NCBI GenBank assembly: GCA_030017355.1
Contig: JASEIR010000002.1
Location: forward strand, 1,285-38,768
DNA length: 37,484 nucleotides
Direction: 5' to 3'
DNA from: Actinomycetota bacterium
Lineage (GTDB): Bacteria; Actinomycetota; Aquicultoria; Aquicultorales; Aquicultoraceae
The notes beneath the pieces were generated by a model, which saw only the letters and a program-made list of their open reading frames with translations, was not told the origin of the DNA and did no database searches. The translations under genes were made by a program, and so were the position numbers. The stretch's first letter is position 1. Every line of letters starts with the position of its first letter. Shown here piece by piece: positions 8,543 to 16,289 of this stretch.

Positions 8543-8878
8543 TTATACGCAGCCAGTCGGCTTTGGCAGACCAGCAATCTTACATGCCTGGAGAGCTGGA
8601 CCAGCCGGATACAACTGATAGAGATACGCGTTATTGCCCTTTTCTGGCCCAAACATCTTCTTCATTTCTTTGATCAAGATCTTGATCATTGGGGCAATTT
8701 TGTACTCCTTGTAGTAATCTCTTAGGAAGTTTACAACCTCCCAGTGGGCGTCCGTCATTTCGACACCCTCTTGCTGAGCGATGTAATTGGCTACCTCTAC
8801 CGACCAATCGTCTAAATTTACCAAGTAGCCGTCATCGTCAGTCTCGTAGAACTTTCCATTGAACTCAAAACCTGGCAT
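8543..8878 (-). CDS. dsrC: DsrC, sulfur-carrier protein of dissimilatory sulfite reduction
   Basis: DsrC accepts the sulfur from sulfite at DsrAB and carries it as a trisulfide to DsrMKJOP. The 111-residue protein has the two strictly conserved C-terminal cysteines ten residues apart (C99 and C110, the latter penultimate), which separates true DsrC from TusE and other DsrC-like proteins that lack one of them. An AAGGAGG site lies seven bases before the ATG. The gene stands apart from the other dsr genes and has its own likely promoter at 8999-9027, consistent with the usual high and separate expression of dsrC. Confidence 0.98.
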   Translation of the reverse strand: MPGFEFNGKFYETDDDGYLVNLDDWSVEVANYIAQQEGVEMTDAHWEVVNFLRDYYKEYKIAPMIKILIKEMKKMFGPEKGNNAYLYQLYPAGPALQACKIAGLPKPTGCV

Positions 8879-8944
8879 TAAAATACCTCCTTAATTGTAA
8901 TTGTATTATTAAGGTCGTCTAATAGCTGTCCTGCTTATTTTTGG

Positions 8945-8960
8945 AGAGGTCCTTACCTCT
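8945..8960. other. Small hairpin in the dsrC leader
   Basis: AGAGGT and ACCTCT form a six-base inverted repeat around a CCTT loop. It lies between the proposed dsrC promoter and the dsrC start, so it would be in the transcribed leader. It could stabilise the mRNA or simply be chance. Confidence 0.35.
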
Positions 8961-8998
8961 TATTTTAGGAAAGGAGTATGTACCAATTGTTACGATAA

Positions 8999-9027
8999 AC
9001 CTTATCAATAACGTTACCTTTTGTCAA
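8999..9027 (-). promoter_or_regulatory. Candidate promoter of dsrC
   Basis: On the minus strand a perfect TTGACA (9022-9027) is followed after 17 bases by TAAGGT (8999-9004), with TGA just upstream giving an extended -10. The start of transcription would be near 8992, leaving a leader of about 115 bases before dsrC. The -10 itself is weak. Confidence 0.5.
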
Positions 9028-9108
9028 GGGTATAGCAAATAAATTTTCTAGTTTTTGCATTGCTAGAGCATACCTACCCTAAAAGCATTTTTGTTTAGAG
9101 CTAAAGGG

Positions 9109-10497
9109 CTAGGCATAATTAACACTTTTAATAAATATCACAAATTGCTCTGCCCATTTTGGCGTTCCCAAGCTGTGGAGATGAGCATATGATGCCAAAA
9201 TGTTTTTATAGATTATTCCATCATGTTTACCATCAATGCCTTTACCTCTTAATAGCTCATACGCAAATTCCACGTCACTCAGATTGGAAATTTCGGAGTA
9301 ATGGAATTCATGAGCTCTGATTTCTTCATCTGTGTTAAGCCATCCGCTTCCTGTAGTCCTTAATTTTATATACCCATGACCCTTTGGTTTCTCATACATT
9401 TTTATATCGCAGGGAATAGCTCCAACCATTTCTTTAGTCATCCCATTCCAGGTTATTCCTCTTGATAGATACATTAAACCTCCGCATTCTGCATATATAG
9501 GCATTCCCTTATCTACAGCTAATCGAATTTCTTGCCTTAGACTTTCATTTTTCTCTAGTTCTTCCATAAATACCTCAGGAAAACCACCGCCTATATATAA
9601 GCCATTTACTTTTGGCAACTTTCCGTCTTTTAAGGGGCTGAAAGGTATGAGCTCGGCTCCCGCAGCTTTTAATGCCTCGATGTTTTCAGGATAATAAAAT
9701 GTAAAAGCTTGATCCATTGCGACACCTATCTTAACAACGGGCCGAGCTAGAACCGTTTGGTAATCACTTATAGCTGGCAATGAATTGGCTGACTTCGCAA
9801 TATCTACAAGTCCAGTTAAGTCAACATATTTTTTAACAACATCCCCAATCCTTTTAATAACTGCCATTGCTTTATCTTCTTCTTTTGCAGGCTTTAAGCC
9901 CAAATGGCGTTGAAGGATGCCGATGTCTGATGACTTTGGAATTGCTCCAATTACTTTAACATTACAATAGCGATCAATCGCAGCCCTAAGCTTTGATTCA
10001 TGCCTTGAGCTAGAAACTTTATTTAGTATTACCGCCGATATTGATGTTTCCGGTTCGAAATTCTTGAAGCCTAAGATAAGAGGCGCTATGCTCCGCGTCA
10101 TATTGCTAACATCTATTATTAGTATGATTGGCGCTTTGAGAAGCCTTGCAAGGTCGGCTGTGCTTCCTCGCCCATCCAATTCAATGCCGTCATAAAGACC
10201 CATATTTCCTTCTATTATACTTATGTCTGCACTCCTAGCATTTCTTTGAAAAGACTTTAGAATGTTCTCATTTCCCATTATGAAAAAATCAAGATTTCGG
10301 CAATCTCTTTGTGTTGCTGCTGTATGCCACATGGGATCAATAAAATCTGGGCCCTTTTTAAAGGGTTGAACCTTAAACCCCAATTCTGTTAAGGCCGCAC
10401 AAAGTCCAATACTTAGTGTAGTCTTGCCAGAACTTCGATGCGGAGCTGATATAATTACGCGTGGTAAATCCAAGTTTGCCTCCATGCCAAGAAACAA
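9109..10497 (-). CDS. CobB/CbiA-type a,c-diamide synthase; possible DsrN siroheme amidase
   Basis: An ATP-dependent, glutamine-using amidase of the CbiA/CobB family (462 residues). The N-terminal P-loop is at 17-27 (SSGKTT), and the C-terminal class I glutamine amidotransferase-like domain has catalytic C338 in AECGGLMYLS and HEFHYSE near 400. In cobalamin synthesis this enzyme amidates cobyrinate or hydrogenobyrinate. The dsr-linked homologue DsrN is held to amidate siroheme for DsrAB. Lying immediately upstream of dsrC makes DsrN likely, but the RamA-like gene on the other side would also suit a corrinoid role. Start is uncertain: TTG at 10497 or ATG at 10485, neither with a strong ribosome site. 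Confidence 0.85.
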   Translation of the reverse strand: MFLGMEANLDLPRVIISAPHRSSGKTTLSIGLCAALTELGFKVQPFKKGPDFIDPMWHTAATQRDCRNLDFFIMGNENILKSFQRNARSADISIIEGNMGLYDGIELDGRGSTADLARLLKAPIILIIDVSNMTRSIAPLILGFKNFEPETSISAVILNKVSSSRHESKLRAAIDRYCNVKVIGAIPKSSDIGILQRHLGLKPAKEEDKAMAVIKRIGDVVKKYVDLTGLVDIAKSANSLPAISDYQTVLARPVVKIGVAMDQAFTFYYPENIEALKAAGAELIPFSPLKDGKLPKVNGLYIGGGFPEVFMEELEKNESLRQEIRLAVDKGMPIYAECGGLMYLSRGITWNGMTKEMVGAIPCDIKMYEKPKGHGYIKLRTTGSGWLNTDEEIRAHEFHYSEISNLSDVEFAYELLRGKGIDGKHDGIIYKNILASYAHLHSLGTPKWAEQFVIFIKSVNYA

Positions 10498-10507
10498 TTA
10501 CTATCTC

Positions 10508-10537
10508 TTGAATTTTTAATTTTGAATTTTGAATTTA
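10508..10537. repeat. Low-complexity TTTTGAA-type repeat
   Basis: About 30 bases of tandem, slightly varied TTGAATTTT units lie in the 172-base gap between the divergent cobB-like and MFS genes. It is probably a slippage product. It sits just upstream of the cobB-like start. Confidence 0.5.
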
Positions 10538-10669
10538 GGGATAACCTGTAGCGCCTGCTGTTTTTAAACGTACAGAAATGCTAGACCCTTATCTATATTA
10601 TTAGCATGGACAAGATTTGCAAGTCCACCTATACTACTGCCTATCAACTTTATTGCTGAGGACTTCTTT

Positions 10670-11868
10670 ATGCAAATAATTAATGAAAATGCTGCCGATA
10701 AGATGGATAAAACCAGCTTGAGAACTACGGTACTGCTTTCAGCTAGCCATGTGGTAAACGATTCTTACATGAATCTTTTTCCGCCTTTGCTTCCGTTTAT
10801 AATACCTTCGCTTGGGCTTGGTATTTCTTCGATTGGCTGGCTTATGACTTTTTTTTCCGTCACATCATCTCTATCGCAACTAGCCATCGGGTACCTTTCC
10901 GATCGCATTGGCGGACGTTTTTTTATAATCATGGGTCCTTTAGTTGCAGCTATTTTTATGTCTTCGCTTGGTATTATTACTAATTATTACTTGCTAATTA
11001 TTGCAGTATCAGTTGCTGGACTTGGTACAGCTGCCTTCCATCCGCCATCCTCAGCTCTTATCGGATCTTTAAATGAAAGCAAGAGTGGGCGCCTTATGTC
11101 GTTATTTACGCTGGGAGGTAATCTGGGTTGGGCTATAATGCCCCTTATCGCAGTTCCCCTAGTTGCTCATTTTGGTCTTATAGCAACACCTATACTTGCG
11201 ATTCCTGGCATTTCTGCTGCACTTCTTCTCTATGCTTTCGTTCCGCAGCTTAAAACAAACCAGATTTACTCCAGCTCTAATCGCTCTTTATTAAAAACAG
11301 CAGTATCTAATCCAGTTCCATTCTTTTGTTTGCTGGGCTCTGTTGCTTTTAGATCGCTTGCTTTTTTTAGCCTTGCTGCATTTCTCCCAAAGTACCTTAG
11401 TGACCTCGGATTTTCGGCAATATCTAGCGGTATGATGCTCTCCATATTGACGCTTTCCGGGGCGTTTGGAGGACTTATCGGGGGCATTATTTCAGATAAT
11501 ATCGGCAGAAAATCTGTCATTGCAGGGTCGCTTGCTTGTTCCACCCCATTCCTTTTTATATTTCAAGCAACTGGTGGTTGGCTTGCAGGTTTGTGGCTTT
11601 TTTTGCCGGTGCATTTATTTTGGCCTCATTTTCCGTTACAGTTGTTGCTGCCCAAGAGATCATGCCTGATAATAAAGCTATGGCCTCTAGCCTTGCACTT
11701 GGATTTGGCTTAGGCTTAGGAGGACTTGGGGTTGGTCTTCTAGGACACATTGCAACTGCAATTGGCCTTGAGCATACTGTTTTATTAATCGCTTTCCTGC
11801 CATTGGTTGCATCGGCACTCTCCCTGGGATTACCAGGAAAAGCAGAGGCCAGGGTTAGGAATTTTTAA
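10670..11868 (+). pseudogene. MFS transporter (fosmidomycin-resistance-like), frameshifted
   Basis: A twelve-helix major facilitator transporter resembling the Fsr-like group. It has the MFS loop motif after helix 2 (GYLSDRIGGR, and GGIISDNIGRK in the second half). The first frame reads from the ATG at 10670 to about 11604, then turns into nonsense and stops at 11713. The family-like sequence continues in another frame (FFAGAFILASFSV onward) to a stop at 11868. The break falls at a run of seven T (11598-11604). One more T would join both halves into one protein of about 399 residues. So this is a real lesion, a sequencing or assembly error in a homopolymer, or, less likely, slippage. Substrate unknown. 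Confidence 0.8.
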
Positions 11869-11893
11869 ATATGAACAAGCACTGTGGGGGATT

Positions 11894-13384
11894 ATGGCTC
11901 TATCATCCAAATATTACTTAGAGGTTCCAGCAGCATCTCTCGATAATAACAAAGGCGAAATAGATCGAATAAATTCGTTATTGGAAGATTTTACAGGGAT
12001 TAAAAGGATCGACTGGCCTATTGATCTAATTATCTCATCGCTACCTGTCATACGATCTAGCAACGGGCAGTTGACTGTCACTGCCTGTCGTGATGGTGAT
12101 CGTTTAAGTGTAATTTCAGTTGAAAGTGGAGATACCAGAAGCTTTCATTTTGGCATTGCAATTGATCTCGGAACCACCGTCGTTGCTGCAGAGTTAATTG
12201 ATCTCAAAACAGGCGATACATTATCAAGTGAAGGCGAAATTAATGCTCAAGTCAGATACGGCGAAGATTTGCTCACGCGCCTTCACTTTGCAAGTCAAGG
12301 TGGTGTTAATGAACTTAAATCTGCCCTTCTTGATACAATAAATAAATTAGTAGATATTACCTGTAAATCTTCTGGAATACCCTCAAACCAAATATCCGCA
12401 GCTAGCATTGCAGGAAACACGTCCATGACTCATCTATTCCTTGGTTTAGATCCATCATCCATACGCCATGAACCATATGTTCCGGTAGTTAACCATGTAC
12501 CTGTACTAAATGCCTCCGAAGTTGGATTAAAGATTCTGCCTTACGCGCCAATCTTCATTTTTCCTAGCTCTGGTAGCTTTCTTGGGGGAGACCTTATTTC
12601 TGGAGTACTTGCATCAGGCTTAACTAAAAGTGAAAAAATTTCGCTTCTTCTTGATATTGGAACTAATGGTGAGATGGTTCTTGGAAACAAAGATTGGCTT
12701 TTAGCTTGCGCTGGTGCTGCTGGTCCTGCCCTAGAAGGTGCAGTAGCGGAGTGCGCCACTCGAGCAAAACCCGGCGCAATAGATAGAGTAGTTATAGATC
12801 CAACCACGCTCGAGCCATCATTTAGCACTATTGATGACAAGCCTGCAATAGGCCTCTGCGGGTCAGGCTTAGTCGATGCAATTGCTCAGCTATATTCAGT
12901 TGGGCTGCTTGATTCAACAGGCCGCTTTGTGCTTGAAAAACACACTACTAGGTGGCAAAAGATTAACCATAGGATTGCCTACATGCTAACAGAAGAAAGA
13001 ACTGGCAATAATCTTCCGCCAATTTATATAACAGAAAAGGATATTCAAAATGTCCTAAGAACAAAGGCTGCCATGGTGGCAGCGCTTACGGTTTTGTTAA
13101 ATAGTGTTGGCATTTCAATAGAGGAGGTTCAGAAGGTTTATACAGCAGGTTCTTTTGGTATCCACTTATCTCCAGAATCTTCTATAGCTATCGGTCTTTA
13201 TCCGAAGCTTCCTCTTAATCGCTTTATTCAGCTCGGGAATGGGTCGTTGCTAGGCGCGCGCAGGGTTTTGCTAGACGCAAGCAACATTGACGAAGCTAAA
13301 CGCATAGCAGATAAGATTACTTACCTTGAGTTAAATGTCCATCCAACCTTTATGAATCTGTTTAGGTCAGCAAAATATATTTAG
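11894..13384 (+). CDS. RamA/RACo-like ASKHA ATPase (DUF4445), without ferredoxin domain
   Basis: The protein belongs to the reductive activators of corrinoid proteins (RACo, RamA), which use ATP to return inactive Co(II) corrinoid to Co(I). From the chosen ATG at 11894 (GGGGG upstream) it has 496 residues: a linker/middle domain (1-85) starting with the family-like KYYLEVPAASL, then an ASKHA core with phosphate loops AIDLGTTVVAAE (89-100) and LLLDIGTNGEM (251-261), ending with the typical YLELNVHPTFMNLF. The N-terminal [2Fe-2S] ferredoxin domain of RACo is absent. The frame stays open upstream to 11807, but that stretch only overlaps the MFS gene and contains no cysteine motif. Its corrinoid partner is not in the window. 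Confidence 0.85.
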   Translation: MALSSKYYLEVPAASLDNNKGEIDRINSLLEDFTGIKRIDWPIDLIISSLPVIRSSNGQLTVTACRDGDRLSVISVESGDTRSFHFGIAIDLGTTVVAAELIDLKTGDTLSSEGEINAQVRYGEDLLTRLHFASQGGVNELKSALLDTINKLVDITCKSSGIPSNQISAASIAGNTSMTHLFLGLDPSSIRHEPYVPVVNHVPVLNASEVGLKILPYAPIFIFPSSGSFLGGDLISGVLASGLTKSEKISLLLDIGTNGEMVLGNKDWLLACAGAAGPALEGAVAECATRAKPGAIDRVVIDPTTLEPSFSTIDDKPAIGLCGSGLVDAIAQLYSVGLLDSTGRFVLEKHTTRWQKINHRIAYMLTEERTGNNLPPIYITEKDIQNVLRTKAAMVAALTVLLNSVGISIEEVQKVYTAGSFGIHLSPESSIAIGLYPKLPLNRFIQLGNGSLLGARRVLLDASNIDEAKRIADKITYLELNVHPTFMNLFRSAKYI

Positions 13385-13399
13385 GATTTAGGGTCGTTT

Positions 13400-14290
13400 T
13401 TACGCTTTCACAACAAGCACGGGACAATGTGCATGGCCAATAACTCTCTCAGTTACACTTCCCATAAGAAGGCGCCTAATTCCAGTTCTCCCGTGGCTTC
13501 CCATGCAAATTAGATCAACATCTAGCTCTTTGGCTAAGCTTACAATCTTTTCATGTGCTTCGCCTTCTCGTACAAAATCTTGGGTTTCCAGATTTGCAGA
13601 CCTTGCAATGTCTTCAACGGACTGGACCATCTCCCGAGCTTCATGAATCATCTTTTCAACTAGTTCCGGGGCATTGGCATAAAATTCCTCGTTTACATCC
13701 ACAACCGAAAGTAGATTTATGGTCTTGCCATAAACGCGTGCCAAACTTATTGCTCTCTCAGCAGCTATCATGCTAAACCTAGAACCATCAATAGCAAGAA
13801 GAATATTATTAAACTTAAGTGAGCTGTTGCTTGGCATTACCAATACATCGATTGGGCTATAACCTATGACACGTGCTGTAATGCTCCCCATAAACGCCTT
13901 CTCAACCATAGTCATACCGCTTCTTCCCATAATTATAAGGTCGCAATCTCTTGATTCAGCAACATCTATAATCGTTTCGTGTATGTTCCCTTCCTCTAAA
14001 AGTGTAAAGATTACCGCTTCTTCTTCCTTCGCAATTTTTCCAGCCTCGGATAGAATTTTTACACCGGGTTGTCTAAACGAATCCCTGATATTGCTCATTA
14101 ATCCTAGTTCAAGATCACCCTCATATTCTGGAAGTACGGTCAATGCTGTAACAGTACAACTCTCTTGCTTTGCAAATCTAATTGCCTGCCTAAGTGCATT
14201 ACTGCTAGTCTCTGATCCGTCCAGAGCAACAAGAACCAGGATATTTCTAACTCTCTTTATAGTCCCCTTCACTGATAAGGATATGCTCAT
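13400..14290 (-). CDS. Tandem universal stress protein (UspA x2), copy 1
   Basis: Two UspA domains in one chain of 296 residues. Each has the ATP-binding G-2X-G-9X-G(S/T) motif: MGRSGMTMVEKAFMGS in the first half and MGSHGRTGIRRLLMGS near the C-terminus. The first domain begins ILVLVALDGSE. I chose the ATG at 14290 over the GTG at 14296 because the AAGGAAGCTG ribosome site and its spacing to the ATG are identical in the paralogue at 22081. It is the last gene of a small-TM/TauE/Usp set, 50 bases after the TauE gene. A regulatory or ATP-sensing role for the transporter is inferred only from context. Confidence 0.92.
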   Translation of the reverse strand: MSISLSVKGTIKRVRNILVLVALDGSETSSNALRQAIRFAKQESCTVTALTVLPEYEGDLELGLMSNIRDSFRQPGVKILSEAGKIAKEEEAVIFTLLEEGNIHETIIDVAESRDCDLIIMGRSGMTMVEKAFMGSITARVIGYSPIDVLVMPSNSSLKFNNILLAIDGSRFSMIAAERAISLARVYGKTINLLSVVDVNEEFYANAPELVEKMIHEAREMVQSVEDIARSANLETQDFVREGEAHEKIVSLAKELDVDLICMGSHGRTGIRRLLMGSVTERVIGHAHCPVLVVKA

Positions 14291-14340
14291 GGTCACCAGC
14301 TTCCTTAGCTGTAAATTTTATGACGCGTTTGAGATGTTGA

Positions 14341-15516
14341 TTAAGCCGTTTCATCAGCCGCTCCCTCAAAATCCATAACTTCTTCGCGTATCTCAGATGG
14401 TTTTTTCCTCATTGCTTTTATCATACTACTTAGGATAATTATTGCTCCCAGCGATAGTGCAAAAACCATTATCCCAAAACTAATGTTGCTCATTAATTTA
14501 ACCGATGAATCAGCAATGCTGGTAAGGCCAAGCTGATTAGTATACTTTGGTATCGCAAAGCCCCTGCTAAGCGCAACAATTAGCATAATTGTGCCCATAA
14601 CTACTTTAATCATGTGTTCTTTAACATAGGTAGTACCGATAGCACCAAGGTGAATGCCAAATAGAGATCCTGCTAAGATCAGCAAGGTCAATCTTATATC
14701 AATCATTCCTACCAGGGCCCATTCAATTGATCCTGTTAGGCCCATGACAAAAGCTATAACAAGCTCCGTGGCTGATGCTACCAAACTAGATGCGCCTATT
14801 AAATATATCATGCCTGGGACTCCAATAAATCCTCCTACTGCAATGGTTGCAGCAAGCATACCTGTTGCAATCCCTAATGGAATTGTGAACCACGCTGAAA
14901 TTCTCACATTTGCGGTTTTAAGGTTTACCATTGGAGGGATGTTAATTTTCTGAAGTCTCATTGCTAATTTTGGAACTATATCTAAACCGCCTCTTTTTGT
15001 TATCCTCCATGCATCATAGAATACATATCCACCGACTGTTATTAGTACAACTACGAACGCAAAGCTTACGTAAAGATTCGATCCAGCATCACCCCACATT
15101 TGCTGGACATACTGCATGATTTTAACGCCAATTTCGACTCCAACTGAAGCAGATATGCCCAGCATAAGACCAAGCTTTAAATCCACCTGTCCGTACTTAT
15201 GCCTTTTAATTGCACCAACCAATGCTTTTGGAAATTTATGACACATATTGCTTGCTACGGCAACAGCACCTGGTACCCCAAGACTCATCATGCCTGGCGT
15301 CAGCACAAAAGCACCGCCTGAACCAATAAAACCGCTTACTAGTCCACCTATAAAACCAACAATAAACAAGAACACCGCATACCATAGTTTTAAATCTATA
15401 AACCTTACTCCTTTGATTGCTTTAACTTGCTCACCTGTAGCTAAGGCTGGGCTTGCTATTGCGACAAACACGATAGCAGCCAGTAACGCTGCATAAATTA
15501 GTTTTTTCTTAGTCAT
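14341..15516 (-). CDS. TauE/SafE-family anion transporter, copy A1
   Basis: A 391-residue membrane protein of the TauE/SafE (sulfite/sulfoacetate exporter) family. It starts with a hydrophobic signal-like segment ending ASPALATGE, followed by about eight helices with the family's glycine-rich repeats (FIGGLVSGFIGSGGAF at 57-72 and a second ATIAVGGFIGVPG). The C-terminus is cytoplasmic and charged. The best match is the copy at 22227-23393, roughly 70% alike by eye. The family moves sulfite, sulfonates and other small anions, so in this neighbourhood sulfate or sulfite is the likely substrate, in either direction. A GGAGGG site precedes the ATG. Confidence 0.92.
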   Translation of the reverse strand: MTKKKLIYAALLAAIVFVAIASPALATGEQVKAIKGVRFIDLKLWYAVFLFIVGFIGGLVSGFIGSGGAFVLTPGMMSLGVPGAVAVASNMCHKFPKALVGAIKRHKYGQVDLKLGLMLGISASVGVEIGVKIMQYVQQMWGDAGSNLYVSFAFVVVLITVGGYVFYDAWRITKRGGLDIVPKLAMRLQKINIPPMVNLKTANVRISAWFTIPLGIATGMLAATIAVGGFIGVPGMIYLIGASSLVASATELVIAFVMGLTGSIEWALVGMIDIRLTLLILAGSLFGIHLGAIGTTYVKEHMIKVVMGTIMLIVALSRGFAIPKYTNQLGLTSIADSSVKLMSNISFGIMVFALSLGAIIILSSMIKAMRKKPSEIREEVMDFEGAADETA

Positions 15517-15607
15517 GCCCTACCCTCCACTCAATTAATCTTCATTCATTAGACTTTCTCTTAATGCATAGCGCTGCTCGTAGTGCTGCCATACCGTACA
15601 GCTTCCT

Positions 15608-15850
15608 TCATTTCTTTTTTGCTTCAATGCCCAGTACTGAATAAAAATGGTTTGTAAAGGACCCATGAATGAACGAGAATAAAAAAGCTGTAGCAATTGG
15701 TAGCACAGCATAAATGCCACCCTTTCCCCAATGATTCTTAACAAAAGCCTCATGCGTGAATACTACCCAGTACAACCCTGCCGATGTAATACCAAAGAGC
15801 AATGCTTTTAAGTAGGGCTTTTTCTTTATCCGACCAGGGCTCTTTGCCAT
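15608..15850 (-). CDS. Small two-TM protein partnered with TauE, copy A1
   Basis: An 80-residue basic protein with two predicted membrane helices (about 17-36 and 46-66), and a KKK tail. The start at 15850 has an excellent AGGAGGA site. The frame remains open 25 codons further up without one. It shares about half its residues with the protein at 23577-23822: MAK at the start, KPYxKALLFG, WxKGGxYAxLPI, FSFxHGxF and LGI near the end. The same gene lies directly upstream of TauE in both copies of the module, so it is a real gene and probably a subunit or chaperone of the transporter. I do not recognise a named family. Confidence 0.88.
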   Translation of the reverse strand: MAKSPGRIKKKPYLKALLFGITSAGLYWVVFTHEAFVKNHWGKGGIYAVLPIATAFLFSFIHGSFTNHFYSVLGIEAKKK

Positions 15851-15911
15851 AAGTATCCTCCTCCTGCCTAGTAGCCATATATACGATGCCTTTCTTACTC
15901 TCTGTCCTCGT

Positions 15912-15942
15912 TTTAGTGGAAGCAAGAAGGGCCTCCACTAAA
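15912..15942. other. Inverted repeat in leader of small-TM/TauE A1 operon
   Basis: TTTAGTGGA (15912-15920) and TCCACTAAA (15934-15942) are a perfect nine-base inverted repeat with a 13-base loop, 62 bases before the small-TM gene start. A similar TAGTGC/GCACTA hairpin lies upstream of copy A2 near 23891-23905. Either could be an operator or a leader hairpin. Confidence 0.5.
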
Positions 15943-16004
15943 TAGAAGACAAATTTAAAATTTTGCTAGGTTTTAGTTAACTACTGGCAAGCAAGATCAG
16001 CATT

Positions 16005-16016
16005 AGTATGTACACT
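16005..16016 (-). promoter_or_regulatory. Shared word AGTATGTACACT upstream of module A1
   Basis: This 12-base word recurs exactly at 24012-24023, upstream of the paralogous module A2, in the same orientation relative to the genes. Near-matches lie at 631-641 (between dsrD and dsrL) and 8975-8983 (dsrC leader). It has a TGTACA core. A transcription factor site is a reasonable guess. Confidence 0.35.
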
Positions 16017-16289
16017 CAATCTCTTAAATCCATGGATTTCGGTCTCGCCGGATGATTTATTAAGTAGTTACTTTTGAAGATTTAATTAACACCTATAAGT
16101 ACCTGTATATTTCACGTAAGGATTATCAGCAACTCATATGAGCTCTGACAATTACCAGCAGATCATTGCTAATATCATCAACCATTATCACACCATTCGA
16201 CTTATACTAGGCCTTAAAATCTGCCAGCTTAATACTTAAGATGAAAAATGCACTTATGTAGTAAAGGGAGGCATGACTTATTTGTGCTT

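Larger units (their letters stand above)
15851..16289. other. Intergenic region upstream of module A1
   Basis: No gene is seen in these 439 bases. They hold a nine-base inverted repeat in the leader of the small-TM gene (15912-15942), the word AGTATGTACACT at 16005-16016 that recurs upstream of module A2, and a palindrome CTCATATGAG at 16133-16142. No clear terminator for the kinase gene ending at 16290 was found. Confidence 0.5.

Noticed and set aside
11598..11604. Programmed ribosomal frameshift in the MFS gene
   Set aside because: A T7 run is slippery but there is no conserved stimulatory structure seen and MFS genes are not known for this; an indel is simpler. Left as a possibility in the finding only.
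15535..15753. 72-codon minus-strand frame overlapping the small two-TM gene
   Set aside because: Different frame from the conserved paralogous protein and no similarity to the equivalent place in module A2.
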